In this document: piece by piece, positions 32,973 through 45,519 of the stretch
Layout: each line of letters begins with the position of its first letter
How positions within the stretch are numbered: position 1 is the first letter of the stretch
The notes under the pieces: generated by a model
What the model was told of the DNA's origin: nothing
The model's input: only the letters and a program-made list of their open reading frames with translations
Databases searched by the model: none
Assembly: GCF_030247195.1 (NCBI RefSeq)
Contig: NC_080672.1
Span: 188,735,201-188,799,200, forward strand
DNA: 64,000 nt
Direction of reading: 5' to 3'
Source of the DNA: Topomyia yanbarensis
Lineage: Eukaryota; Arthropoda; Insecta; Diptera; Culicidae
Translations under genes and position numbers: made by a program

Positions 32973-33260
32973 TTTTACATTTCTTACAAAAGAAATGTAT
33001 AGGATTCGCTCAAACTTTGACAACTTTTTCCGAGGCCCGGAGGGCCGAGTCTCATATACCAATCGACTCAGCTCGACAAATTGAGACAATGTCTGTATGT
33101 GTGTGTGTATGTGTGTATGTATGTATGTACAAAATGTCATGTAATTATCTCAGCAATGGCTGAACCGATCTTAATGAAATTAGTTTCAAATGAAAGGCCT
33201 AACGTTGCCATTTGACACTATTATTTTTGATTTTCGATATGTTGTTTACTTTCTGAGATA
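32973..33260 (+). mobile_element. GGCCCGGAGGGCC-family element, copy a
   Basis: Begins with the palindrome acatttcttacaaaagaaat, then gaggcccggagggccgagt, a stretch reading catataccaatcgactcag, a TG microsatellite and cagcaatggctgaaccga. It interrupts the end of the 152-bp array. Its right end is not defined. Confidence 0.7.
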
Positions 33261-34015
33261 TGGGCGATTTTGTCAAAACACAGCAGGTTTCTTGCAAATA
33301 ACTTTCGAACAATACAATATTGTCCCACAAACTGCGCATAAATAGAAAGCTCGTAAAAATACCATTCTAACAAGCTATAGATTGTCTAAATCCGTGCACG
33401 AGCGGCGGAGATATTAGACATTTTGTATTTTTAGTACTCGCTTACCAATTTCCACTAATTAAAAATGAGATTGTTTCATACAGAGTATTGCTTTACTGGT
33501 GTTTTAGGGGCAAAACTAAACCGATTTTGAATATCGGGGTATGAAAACACATCTACGTGATTCAAGGAATCGATGTTGAGAACATTTTGTGAATTACCTT
33601 TATAACAAATTAACTATTTCTCAAAAATCAATGTATAAGTTCACTTCAAAGACAAAATAATGCGTTGATAAAGAAACAGTGAGTTCTAGTATTTATTCCT
33701 TGGATTAGGCATTGCGTTCAATCATGAAGTAAATGTTGGATGGTATATCAATACACAGATCAACGAGTAATTCACCTAGTAGTCAGATAAAAGATTTCTA
33801 ATATAATTATACTTGTGGCGTCACCGAAAGCAACTGTATGTTTGAAGCCCAAAAATCTAGCGAAAATTTAGCTCTTTTGCAAGATTTAGGTTATACTGGT
33901 TATGGCACAAAAATTACAAATTACATTATTTATGATAAGAATGTAAGAATCAATATATCATAATAATATACCTATAAAAATAATGTCACTGCATTAACCA
34001 TCATTTGCCATTCCT
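33261..34015. other. Spacer, nothing recognised
   Basis: Probably includes the tail of the preceding element (words attttgtcaaaacacag, cgttgccatttgacac). No gene is seen. Confidence 0.4.
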
Positions 34016-34021
34016 CACACG

Positions 34022-34178
<157 letters not shown>

Positions 34179-34539
34179 TCTATCGCATCTATCTAGCTAT
34201 TTCTGTATGCATTTCTAAGTTGTGTGATAAGATCTTCTGCCAATCTGAAATATTTATTAATTGTAATTGCGAAGGTTTGAGAAAATAAAACTATTTTTTG
34301 TCTGCTGCTACATCAACTCAACTTTAATTCAATTGTATTCAAAGCCTGTATCTACACTATAATTAAGGAAATTCGTGGCTATATCAGAAAAATATTTGGC
34401 TTAACTGGGTAATATAAAAATTTGACGATGGAAATTTTCAAAAGAGACATTCCACGTGCGATATTTAAACTATTCGTATCTCTATTGAATTTTGAATGAA
34501 ATATATGCTCAAAGACTGAAAGCTGAAGCCAGGATTTCG

Positions 34540-34960
34540 AAGACAAAATACATGAGAGGAAGAGGTTCTAGAGACGACAATGTGAACCTACCACCCTCCC
34601 TCACCTCGACGAATTAATGTATTTGGGCTCACTGGTAACCGACGACAATGATAACAGCAGAGAAATTCAGAGACGGATCATAGCGGGAAATCGTGCCTAC
34701 TTTGGACTCCAGAGGACGCTCCGGTCGAACAAAATTCGCCGCCGCACGAAGTTGATTATCTTCAAGACGCTGATTAGATCGGTGGTCCTCTACGGCCACG
34801 AGACCTGGACTATGCTCGTGGAGGAGCAACGCGCCCTTGGAGTTTTCGAATTAAAAGTGTTGCGTACCATCTATGGTGGCGTGCAGATGGAAGACGGAAC
34901 GTTGCGCAGGCGAATGAACCATGAGTTGTATCAGCTGCACATTCGTTGTATTGGTACGAA
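34540..34960 (+). pseudogene. RTE LINE fragment, second copy
   Basis: Encodes YLGSLVTDDNDNSREIQRRI, IAGNRAYFGLQRTLRSNKIR, LYGHETWTMLVEEQRALGVF and GVQMEDGTLRRRMNHELYQL, the same C-terminal RT region as at 28690-29230 but complete across the VYLGSL-AGNRAYF junction. It is truncated at both ends. Upstream, 34510-34615 keeps the TKYMRGRGSRD-like region in broken frames. Confidence 0.85.
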
Positions 34961-34979
34961 CTTTCATGAAAAATAACGG

Positions 34980-35590
34980 GTCAAAGACCAAAAATATCCA
35001 CAAATTAGATCCAGGAAAAGAAGTCCCCAAAGTACCCACTCTCGATGGGGGATGCAACTACAATGTGTCTTCTAACTTATCGTCGTCCATATTTGGATAT
35101 ACTGAGTAGTTTGAACCACTTCTTTTTCACAATATTGGTCTGTATAGGACTTATTTATCCATATTTCCTGCACGAGAATTCCGAATGAAACAATACAAAC
35201 ACGGCTTTTATGCAATCGACATAGCCTAGACATTTCACACTATTTACTTCAATGCAAATAAAAACATTGAAATATTTACCTGTCTCATCCACGAATCGCA
35301 TTCTCTCTCTGTCGTTCTCTGTTCAAGGGGCTTAAAAGCACATGTGACCTTGTCTCACTTTACTATATTCAATTGCGCGTTAAAATACTGGACCAGTAAA
35401 TTCTGTTCTGCACATACATCTTTTTTCGGGAATATGTGACCAAAAAGTAAACTTTGAATTCGCCAAGTAAAGAAGCATGAAAACAAAAAGAATAAAACCA
35501 AAAAAAGATGGAAGCCCTAGAAAGTCCATTTCATATTTATTAGCCTTTTCTCAGAAGATGGGATTTTCAAAAACATTTCAAAACTTTCAG
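34980..35590. other. Spacer, nothing recognised
   Basis: No recognisable coding or repeat structure. Confidence 0.45.
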
Positions 35591-36780
35591 ATGCAATGGT
35601 TTTCAAATTCGTACAATCCGGTTTATTCATTTTCTTTATTCAAAAATGTTTTTGGCTTCAAATGTATGACCAATTCATTTTAATTATTTCATTCCGCATC
35701 TTTTTATTCGTTTTGTTCATCTGCGTTCATTTTACTTATTTTATTCGTTTCATTCTTTGGATTCACTCTGATCAGTTTATTCTTTTTGTGCATTTTACTC
35801 ATATCATTCATTGTTTTCATTGTATGCATTTTATTCATTTTTTCCAATTTATTCATTTCGTTCAGTTTCTTCATTTTAATAATCTGACTACTTTTTCAGT
35901 TTTAATCATTTCATCCAAATAATTTATTTGATTCAATTTATTTCTTTATATTAATTTATAACCTTTTACTGTTGTTCAATTTTTCATTTTAATCAATGCG
36001 TTTAATTCTGCTCATTTTCTTCTTTTTATTCATTTTTTCACTTCAGCTCATTTTGTTTATTTGATTCGTTTGTTTTATTTATGCATTTCATTTATTTTTT
36101 ACTTTATTCATTTTGTTCATCCATTCTTTTCATTCATTTGATCCATTTCATTAATTTGATTCAATGTATTCACTGGGTGAATTAAATCAATTTGATTCAT
36201 TTAATTCATTTGATTCATTTAAATCATTTGATTCATGTGATTCATGTCATTCATTTGATTTATTTGATTCATTTGATTCATTTGATTCATTTGATTCATT
36301 TGATTCATTTGATTCATTTGATTCATTTGATTCATTTGATTCATTTGATTCATTTGATTCATTTGATTCATTTGATTCATTTGATTCATTTGATTCATTT
36401 GATTCATTTGATTCATTTGATTCATTTGAATCATTTGAATCATTTGAATCATTTGAATCATTTGAATCATTTGAATCATTTGAATCATTTGAATCATTTG
36501 AATCATTTGAATCATTTGAATCATTTGAATCATTTGAATCATTTGAATCATTTGAATCATTTGAATCATTTGATTCATTTGATTCATTTGATTCATTTGA
36601 TTCATTTAATTCATTTATTTCATTTATTTCATTTAATCCATTTAATTCATTTGATTCATTTGATTCATTTGATTCATTTGATTCATTTCATTCATTTGAT
36701 TCATTTGATTTATCTGATTCATTTTATTCATATCTTTAATTTTATGCATTTCATGTTCAGTCATTCGTTTTATTTCATTC
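35590..36780. repeat. TTCATTTGA 9-bp minisatellite with degenerate flanks
   Basis: 36180-36735 is a nearly pure 9-bp array. About 20 units of ATTTGATTC are followed by about 16 units of ATTTGAATC (36427-36567), then a return to ATTTGATTC and decay. The preceding 600 bp (35590-36180) is a diverged form rich in TTCATTT. Because the unit is a multiple of three, several frames stay open (SFD/SFE, LIH/LNH, MNQ repeats); these are not genes. Confidence 0.97.
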
Positions 36781-38080
36781 AATTTGTTAGTATGAGTCAA
36801 TTTATTCTATTAATCTTATAACTATTTCTAAATATAATCTTAATTTTTATGTAATAACCTAATCTAATTTGATTCGTGTATTTGGATCAAAATTATAATG
36901 ATTTCCATTAATTTGTCTACTCATTTTATGAATTTAAAAACCTATTGTTTCATTTTTTGCTTTACTTTTTTATTTCGGTCGTTTTATTGATTTCTATAAT
37001 TTATTCAGTTTATTCGAGATTTTATTCGTGCAAGGCTAGAAACTGTTTTCATCCCACCTCTAGTTGGGTGCCTACTTCTCGTGAGTTCTGCAAACTAATC
37101 CAATAGTGAAATGTGTAAGAAATGTCTCATCTCACTGCTAGGTGGATTAAATCGGTTTTTTCAGTTATTTCATAGATAAGGCGGACAGACCCTACGGAAT
37201 TTCCGTATAAATCCGGAACCGGTTATCTGATCTGACCGATGTATACAACCAAAGAAACTTGAATGAATTCCCGATCGTTTGTAAGTGGTTTGGTTGAAAT
37301 CCGTTGACAATTTTTAGAACTAGAGCAAATTGAGCACCTGAATTTATGAGTGAAAAGTATCACGGGGACGCAAAGTTTAATGTCTTCAACCACAGTACTT
37401 GAACTAATTATTCCCTCATTTAAAGCTGTTTAAACACACATTCCGCTTAAATCAAAGCAATAATTGTTATAAGTTACTAAAATACTACATTTTTATTAAA
37501 TAAACAAACATCAGCTGTTTAATGACAGCTCGACCAACTACACTCACACATTCAAGCCTGCACTCGATCTGCATTGGAGTGTTCCATTGACACCGTGTCA
37601 GTGCAAAACACCGGCGCGGTGTCGGTGCCATCAATCGAAAAACCTAATAATGATTGTAGGGCGAATTGTAGATAATCTTTGAAGATTATGAGTTATCAAA
37701 GAGTGGCTGGGTCACGGGGCCTATTCAAAAATTATGTTACACTTCTGTGGGGGAGGAAGTGTGACAAAGTGGGAGTAGACTCGAGGGTGAGATAACGTGT
37801 TTCAATGATATAAAAAACTATTCATGGCGTACTAGTGAGGACGCTAAAGAGGCTAGTGATATGTTGGGAAGGGGTAAATGTGGGGCGGTTTTCGCGTGAC
37901 GTAGTTTACGAATATTTCCGAAGCTGAATTGCCAACTTGAATCTAAATGAAAAGTGGAAGGGATAGCTGGTTTTTGTTGAGTAGTGATGCTGAAGTACCA
38001 CCTCTAGGGGCCTCACATACAGACTAGTACAATTGTGCATCCTTATACTAAATTTGATTGTATGAATATTGTAATTCTAT
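36781..38080. other. Non-coding stretch with repeat ends
   Basis: Contains the inverted partner (37190-37282) of 30949-31040 and the word gtaagaaatgtctcatctcac, shared with 50265. It also holds a G-rich MITE-like piece at 37700-37920 related to 14298-15050. No gene. Confidence 0.55.
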
Positions 38081-38082
38081 GA

Positions 38083-38740
38083 TTAAGTACCTTTCAATAT
38101 AGCCGGTAACGATGAGAGAAGGGGTTTGACACAATTCCAGTTCTCCTGTAGAGTCCTTTGCAAAAAATAAAGATAATCCGGTAGAAACGCAGCCTGATGT
38201 AAACCAATGGGTCCACTATATGTTGTAACTTGTCTAAGATCCGCGCTGCGTAGATTTTGTAGGCAGTACTGCTCAAACAAATATGCCTGTAATCATCAAC
38301 AGACTTGGGATTCTTTACTTTGGGTATAGGAATTATGATTGTTTCCACTCCGCTGGATGCCTATTTGTTTCCCAAACCTTACACAGCAGTTGATGTAGGT
38401 CGCGAATAGTCTGCTCGTCGGCATACTTAAAGTACTCTGAGTATATCCCATCCACTCCAGGAGTCTTACCATTTTCCAATCTTGCTACAATACATTCAAT
38501 CTCATGTAGTGTTGGAGGAGCAGCTAATGTCTCATTGGAGGATTCGGGCAACAAGTCTGGGATTGAATTTGAATCAACGGTTGGTTATAACAAATCACTG
38601 CAGTCTATTGTGGATGGTGCACGTGCCTTTTTGTGTTTACTGTAACGTTTTAAATATCTGTAGGTCCAGGAAACTCTTTCTCCCGCTGGATATCGCTGTA
38701 GCCCTTCAAAAAACTCCCGAATCTGACGCTCTTCGTACTC
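38083..38740 (-). pseudogene. RTE-like LINE, RT N-terminal half (left part of split element)
   Basis: The minus strand from 38740 gives LPESSNETLAAPPTLHEIE, NGKTPGVDGIYSEYFKY (RT motif 1), WKQS then ETIIIPIPKVKNPKSVDDYR, HICLSSTAYKIYAARILDKL (motif 2), and QAAFLPDYLYFLQRTL (the QAGFR...DQIF.L block). It ends before the catalytic FADD. Frames are broken at about 38340 and 38280. The 5' part continues across the gypsy insertion at 45520-46291. Confidence 0.8.
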
Positions 38741-38745
38741 CTGTG
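38741..38745. repeat. CTGTG target duplication, left
   Basis: CTGTG directly precedes the TGTCG start of the 5' LTR. The same five bases follow the 3' LTR at 45520-45524. Confidence 0.85.
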
Positions 38746-39174
38746 TGTCGTGTATACGATTATAATATTTTATAGCAATTCTTTCGAATAGTTAAATTTA
38801 TTACAGTGTATAAATGTACACTCGATTTAACCTTTTACACATGTCAAATTAATCGATTAAACACCAAAACACATAGTCGGCTAACTAGCTGAGCTGTCGA
38901 ATAAATATCTCGATGAGAAGCTGGGTATTCTCATCTAGACTACCGACGAACAAGCAAGTGTTTTTTAATTGGTGCGAATATCCGAAACATCTTGAAGCAG
39001 AAGTTGTGTAGCCAGCGTATCTCCTCCTCTCTCCGCCCCCGCCTTGGACAGTTTCCAGCTCATCCACTTCCGTCAGCCGGGATTCCACCTTGGACAGTTT
39101 TCCAGCTGGTTTACTTCCGTCGGCCGGAGTTACAAAAGGGTAAGAACTTAAACTTAAGGGTTTGGGTCATTATA
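38746..39174 (+). repeat. 5' LTR of the gypsy-type element
   Basis: 429 bp. Contains the words gtgtataaatgtacactcga and cgaaacatcttgaagcag in common with the 3' LTR. It is followed by TTGGCGACGAGGATGGG at 39176, the usual site of the minus-strand primer; the exact tRNA is not assigned. Confidence 0.93.
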
Positions 39175-39269
39175 GTTGGCGACGAGGATGGGATTCATCA
39201 ATAATGTAAATCTTTTAAATAACAATGGAATTATTATTGAAATGAAACCGAAATTTTCAAACGTCTTCA

Positions 39270-39478
39270 TTAAGGTTGCACAGAGAAAGCGCAAAATTCG
39301 CAAACGAAAAAAGCAGTTTTTTTCCACACCGTATGTCAGATCTTCATAAAAATCAATCAGCAGTACTGTAACAACATTCTACATACGCTGATTGATTTTT
39401 ATGAAGATCTGACATACGGTGTGGAAAAAAACTGCTTTTTTCGTTTGCGAATTTTGCGCTTTCTCTGTGCAACCTTAA
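39270..39478. mobile_element. 209-bp palindromic MITE
   Basis: Two perfect 92-base arms (39270-39361 and 39387-39478) surround a 25-base loop. The ends are TTAAGGTTGCACAGAG and its complement. It interrupts the gypsy polyprotein between the codons of FI and KD; removing it with one TTAA (or TA) restores the host reading. TTAA would suggest piggyBac-type, TA would suggest Tc1/mariner-type; the sequence fits both. Confidence 0.93.
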
Positions 39479-39479
39479 A

Positions 39480-42400
39480 GACTTTTCCTCACCAATTATG
39501 GGCTTTGAAGCAGACTTAGTTCTGAAGGATGAATTTCCGATTTTCAAAAAAGCTTACGATGTACCGTACCGTTTGAGGAATAAGGTTTTAAAATATTTAG
39601 ATAAATTGGAAATTGAAAAAACCTATTTTAATCCACCTAGCGGTGCAATTGTGCCTTTCTCAATCATGAATCACGAGAATGTGTGCGTTGTTTATATTCA
39701 TTAAAAGCTTTTAAATGCATATATTACATTTTATTATTATATACATCACATGACAACTATATACAGGAAAATAAATCATGTTTCGAGTTGTAAAATTTTG
39801 AAAAAGAGTTCCGGCTTATATGGGAATTTCATATGTGATCGGACGATTTAGTCTATATTTCCGGACCCATATAAGCGATCCGTACGAAATTTTATAGACA
39901 TCTATGGGGATATTATAGCTATCATTTGTGAAAATCGGCCCAACTATTTCCGGGAAACTGATGTAAGTTTGTAAATTTTGAAAGATGGCCGCTTTTCCCG
40001 GGCACTTCCGGAACCATCTATGGTGGTCAATGTAGTCAACGAAAGTTTGGTTGGCCGTCGGTGACCTAGAACAGCAAATTTAAGTTGTTTAAGAGACATT
40101 TTAGCGAAATTTTTACCTTTTTTGCTTTCATCGGAGTATCGGTTTGAATCACAATTTGCTATGTGATCGCACGCCACAACCTGTAACTCCGGAACCGGAA
40201 GTCGGATCGGGATGAAATTAAATAGCCATTTACGGGGACGCAATACCTTTCATTTGAGAGCAAGATTAGTTGAATCGGTCTAGCCATCTCCGAGAAACCG
40301 ATGTGAATGTTATTCTGAATTTAGATACTTCCGCCGGGGATGTTAGTGACCTAATACTACAAATCGAAGCAGTTGTGGTCATATTTTGCAAAAATTTTCA
40401 CCTTTATACATTCATTGCAGAATTTATTAAAATCGACATTTTCTGCGTGTTCGTACTCATCACCCCGTAATTCCGGAACCGGAAGTCGGATCCATTAAAA
40501 ATTCAATAGCCTATGGGAACGTTGCACCTTTCATTTGAGACTAAGTTTGTTAAAATCGGTTCAGTCATCTCTGAGAAAAATGAGTGACATTTTTGGTCAC
40601 ATACACACACAGACGCACATACACACACATACATACACACACACAGACATTTGCCGAACTCGACGAACTGAATCGAATGGTATATGTCACTCGGCCCTCC
40701 GGGCCTCCGTTAAAAAGTCGGTTTTCAGAGCAATTGCAATACCTTTCTATTGAGAAAGGCAAAACTAGGGAATGGGCGTCCCCAGCGATAGTTATTACTA
40801 AGAAAAATAATGATATAAGGTTAGTGATTGATTGTAAAGTGTCTATAAACAAATCCCTTATACTGAATACTTACCCTCTACCTGTAGCCCAAGATTTGTT
40901 TGCTGGTTTGGCAGGGTGCAAGGTTTTCTGTGCTCTAGATTTAGAGGGGCTTACACGCAGTTATCTTTATCGGAAAGGTCCAGGAAATTTATGGTGACAA
41001 ATACCTTGAAAGGGTTGTACACCTACAACAGGCTGCCACAGGGGGCTTCCTCAAGCGTCTCCATCTTTCAGCAAGTAATGGACCAAATATTAAAGGGGAT
41101 TGAGAATGTTTTTTGTTATTTGGATGATGTCCTTATCGCAGGTAAAGATTTGAAGGACTGTTTAAGAAAACTGGAGCTAGTATTGACAAAGCTGTCAGCC
41201 GCCAACATTAAAGTAAATTGGGAGAAATGTAATTTTTTTGTTCCAGAGTTACCCCATTTGGGACATATAATCAGTGAGAAAGGTCTTTTGCCATGCCGAC
41301 ACAAAATTTTAACTATCAGGGATGCTAAACTGCCAAGAAATGTAACTGAACTGAGATCATTTTTAGGATTAATTAACTATTATAATAAATGTATACCGCA
41401 TTTATCATCAAAATTATGTAATTTAAATAATTTGTTGAAGAATCATACGAAATTTATATGGGATGCAGACTGCGAACAGGCTTTTGTAGAGAGTAAAAAT
41501 TCCTTAATGGATTCAACGGTTTTAGAATTTTAGGATTCTAAAAAAATGTGAAATGCAGATTTTTGTTCTAGATTCCCACTAGAAAATGAGGTTCCCAAAG
41601 AGTTGGACGAAGAATTAATCAAAAGCATAAATTTTGGTAAGCAAATCCCTATAGATTCGGAAGCGATAGCTCGTATGACTAAAGATGACGAGTTTCTACA
41701 GAAAATAATTCATTATATGCAAAATGGTTGGCCAAAATGACTGGGCAGGTGTTTTGCTAACGTTTTTTCTAATCAGCATGATTTGGAATTGGTTGACGAG
41801 TGCTTATTATATCAAGGCAGGGTGGTAATACCACAGAAATTGCAAGAAGAAACCTTAAAATTTTTACATGCTAATCATACTGGCATAGTACGAATGAAAC
41901 AATTAGCTAGATGTTTAGTGTACTGGTTTGGAATGAATTCTGATGTTGAAAGATATGTAGCTGGTTGCGATGCTTGTAACAGTATGGTCATTGTGCATAA
42001 GCCAAAAACTGCGTCTGAATGGACTCCAACTACTAAACCATTTAGTAGGATTTTTTTTTCATTTTACCCATCATACCTTTTTGTTGATTGTAGATTGTTT
42101 CTCTAAATGGGTAGAAGTGAAGTGGATGTTGAGCGGCACTGATTGTGCAAAAGTATTAACAAAACTGGTAGGATTTTCCGCACGTTTTGGGCTACCAGAT
42201 GTTTTAGTTTCAGACGGAGGTCCTCTCTTCAATTCGCATTCCTTTGTTGAATTTTTGCAAAGAAAAGGAATAAAAGTTCTTAAAAGTCCGCCTTATTACC
42301 CCCTAGTAATGGGAAGGCGGAAAGACTGGTTAGAACAGTTAAATAAGTGTTGAAAAAGTTCTTAATGTAACCCTGTTTTGCGAATATGAATTTGCAGGAC

Positions 42401-42910
42401 CTGATAAGTTTATTCTTGATTAATTATAGGAATAATTGCTTGACAAAAGATGGTAAATTTCCATCCGAGAAGATTTTCTCATATTTGCCAAAGACCTTGC
42501 TGGACCTTTTGCACCCAAAAAAACATTATAAACATAACATACTAACTTCAGAAAATACTGTTAATGTTGCTAACATGCCAAAGGGTCCAAGTAAGATTGT
42601 AAACGATCCTTTAGATAGTATGATGGCGTGAGATGTGGTTTGGTATAAAAACCACAACCCCCAAAATCAATTTAGATGGATGAAGGCAACCTTTTTAAAA
42701 AAGTTTTCTCAAAACACGTTCCAGGTTGCAATTGGAAACGCAACAATCATGGTACATCGGACGCAACTGCGTCAGGACAGCAAGGATAAGTTCGTGCGAC
42801 CCAATGTGATTGTACCACTCCGGATACCAGGCGGGAAAACCTGCAACAGCGACGACGAAGAACCATCCAAAGGATATCCGGAAGCTGAGCTACAATCCTG
42901 AAAAAGAACG
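39480..42910 (+). pseudogene. Gypsy pol remnant: RT, deleted RNase H, integrase
   Basis: Pieces in order: GFEADLVLKDEFPIFKKAYD (RT start, 39498); after the insertion EWASPAIVITKKNNDIRLVI (40770); RLPQGASSSVSIFQQ and catalytic YLDD (41117); the connection region to a stop at 41533. NADFCSRFPL follows almost directly, so the RNase H domain between them is deleted. Then the integrase zinc finger (HANHTG...CDACNS, 41868-41985), core IVDCFSKWVEVK and LVSDGGPLFNS, a frameshift in a run of C at 42300 that removes the catalytic glutamate from frame, and a C-terminal domain VWYKNHNP...VHRTQLRQD (42635-42780). These proteins would reverse-transcribe and integrate the element. This copy cannot. Confidence 0.9.
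39652..40761 (-). mobile_element. GGCCCGGAGGGCC-family element, copy b (bounded)
   Basis: Bounded by 13-bp inverted repeats TGCCTTTCTCAAT (39652-39664) and ATTGAGAAAGGCA (40749-40761), inside the gypsy RT. On the minus strand it begins with the ttgagaaagg hairpin, then GGCCCGGAGGGCCGAGT, the gttcgtcgag word, TG repeats and gatggctgaaccgatttt. It is about 1.1 kb, non-coding, and gives the best estimate of the family's ends. Confidence 0.75.
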
Positions 42911-43151
42911 AAACGTAAACATGCCTTAGATGAGTCGGCGAAGGTCGGTCCAAGGCGTTCGAAGAGAGTTCGATGGGCAAAGGCCAAACAAGATACGAAT
43001 TTTATTTCCTGGTAATGTTTATTTAACTATCGATTATCATTTGTATTTTATATTTGAATTCTGAATCATTTATTTAAATTATACTGGAATTTCTGAATTA
43101 ATCAATTTATTCCTTTCGAATTTTGCTATTACTTTTGTAAAAGGGAAGAGC

Positions 43152-45519
43152 TGTCGTGTATACGATTATAATATTTATTCGAATATTATAATAGCTTTCG
43201 AATAGGTAAATTTATTACAGTGTATAAATGTACACTCGACTTAACCTTTTACACATGTCAAATTAATCGATTAAACACTAATACACATAGTCGGTTAACT
43301 ATCTGAGCTGTCGAATAAATGTCTAGATGAGAAGCTGGTTATTCTCTGGGAGGGAGAAACAGACTCAATAAATGTGAATGTCATAGCCAGCCAGAACGAA
43401 ACTGTCACTCCGAGCCACAAAAAAGTGTTCATCGAGGAAATGAGAGTATTGTTATCATATGCTTGCTAGAAAATGTTTCCGAACGATGAGTTTCCTTGAC
43501 TTTTTGTCTAGATTGGGTGTAGCAGTAAATATTATTAAAGTTTTTCTGTGATTTTAATGCCATTTTCAAATTACTCAGATGAATTTTTCGGTAATCCGTG
43601 CTGCCATTATCAAATAAATTGTATTTCTATGTATTCAATGATGAATAATAATTTAGATGCGTTCAAAAGTTTCGAGCATCGTTTTAAGACAATATTGCGA
43701 TCTTGCTATAATGTAAAAGAAACGCTAATTTTATATGAAAATTTCAAATAATATTTACATTTTAATGAATTAATCAAAATACCAGACAGAACGACAGTTT
43801 ATGAACATAAAGAGGAAATGGTCACTATAAAAAACAACTGGAGGGGGATTCAACAAAAGCGTCTTTTTCGCTTGAATCTTTATAAATCTTAATAAGTCTT
43901 TATGGTGTTTGAATTATGTAATTTATCTGTATCGTTGCCTGCAAGCTCAATGAACTACACCTAAAATATATTTTATGCGAACCAGTTATGGAAATGAGAC
44001 GACGCTGTAAATGTTCTCTACTCCAAGAAATGGGAATATAGAATCAAAAAATATGCTGTGACGTGCACGTTTTTTGGTAATTCAAAAATACTTTTTGGTT
44101 TAAAATAGTTTATATCATCTTTCTATTTAAAACATGTGATAAAAGCTATTTTCATATCTATAGTAAAGACAAATAATAATGGTGTAAATCTTGCGAAGAA
44201 AGTTTTAAACATTTGTGACTTATTTAACAATTTTAGAATGAGTGACGCCTTGCTAGTCAGATTTGACGGTTCTCCAGTTTAAAGTTTCTTTTGAGAGTAT
44301 GCTGAGAAAATGAAAATCATCAACGTAGGCTTAGATGCATGCTAATAAATATACAAAAAGTTTCGAAAAAAATTGGCAAGTTACTTCGACATGAAGTTTG
44401 ACATTTTTAATGTTCGGGTGCTCATGCAGCTTAATCTGATGATCCGAATCATGAAAAAATTCAATTTCTATCTATTAGTTAAAATCTTACACTTCGAAAG
44501 TTATTTGCAAAATAACCTTGGCTAAATTTGACAGTTCGACGGTTCAAATTGTTGGAGGATGTAAAAAGAAAGGTGGAAACAGTTTTCTGTACTTTATTTA
44601 GGTTGGCAATATTTTTCAGTAGTAAATAAAGGGCAAATATAAAAACGAAAACATGTTATATCAAACGTTTTTTTCGGTTATTTCATTATGTGGATATTTA
44701 CGTTCCAAGGCTGCAGCCGTACCTATCTACCTATCAAATACCTATGCATTGGTCAACATTTCACAAATCAGATAAACAGGCCTCTACCGGAGAGTTTCCT
44801 TATTCAAGGATTCTGTTAGTTAAATTTTTATAAAATTAAATTCTATTTTTCAGATTGAATTTAATATTGTATCGGTTTTTAATAATCAGTGTAAGAAATT
44901 TATTAGGAAACCGTGGTAGAATGAAGGAGAAGAACGGTACAAAAATCCTGTTTTTAAAATAGAAGATTAGACACATCGTTCCGAAATTTGTCCCTTTTCA
45001 CTCGAGTACTGGAAGCAAACTGTCGTCTGACTTTATCTTCAAATCAATGTAAAGCACCCGGAAAAAACTCACTGATTTTATACTGTCCCAAGCTCCTTTC
45101 CATCACACGATTGAAGTCATGTGCCGGTAACACGCTTGCATCAATGACACGCAAAAAGAAATTTGCTCATTTATGCGTCGCAAACCTTGATAGATTTTGG
45201 ATGTCGAAAGTTTTCTTGCTTCTTGACAAGTGCTATTATTTACACTTCGTGCGTAGTGTCTGTTTCTCCCTCCCAGGTTATTTTCATCTAGACTACCGAC
45301 GAACAAACAAGTGTTTTTAATTAGTGCGAATATCCGAAACATCTTGAAGCAGAAGTTGTGTAGCCAGCGTATCTCCTCCTCTCTCCGTCCCCGCCTTGCA
45401 CAGTTTCCAGCTCATCCACTTCCGTCAGCCGGGATTCCGCCTTGGATAGTTTTCCAGCTGGCTCACTTCCGTTGGCCGGAGTTACAAAAGGGTAAGACTT
45501 AAGGGTTTGGGTCATTACA
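43152..45519 (+). repeat. 3' LTR of the gypsy-type element, interrupted
   Basis: LTR parts 43152-43345 and 45285-45519 flank a 1,931-bp insert plus its duplicated 8 bp. The rejoined length, 429 bp, equals the 5' LTR. The sequences differ at scattered positions, so the element is not brand new. Confidence 0.92.
43346..45276. mobile_element. 1,931-bp TIR element inside the 3' LTR (hAT-like)
   Basis: Perfect 19-bp inverted ends CTGGGAGGGAGAAACAGAC (43346-43364 and complement 45258-45276). 8-bp flanks GTTATTCT and GTTATTTT are a target duplication with one mutation. An 8-bp duplication is usual for hAT or P elements. The interior has no recognisable transposase; frames at 43548 and 44988 match nothing I know, so it is presumably non-autonomous. 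Confidence 0.9.

Larger units (their letters stand above)
38746..45519 (+). mobile_element. Ty3/gypsy-type LTR retrotransposon, nested insertions
   Basis: 429-bp LTRs (38746-39174 and 43152-45519 minus its insert) share start TGTCGTGTATACG and end TTTGGGTCATTAtA/cA. The 5-bp duplication CTGTG and a purine tract AAAAGGGAAGAGC just before the 3' LTR complete the structure. The internal region lacks gag and protease, and the RNase H region is deleted, so the copy is defective. It carries three later insertions (39270-39478, 39652-40761, 43346-45276) and itself splits an RTE-like LINE. Confidence 0.93.

Noticed and set aside
36164..36821. Long SFD/SFE, LIH/LNH and MNQ repeat proteins on both strands
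   Set aside because: They are products of a 9-bp minisatellite; the period keeps several frames open without selection.
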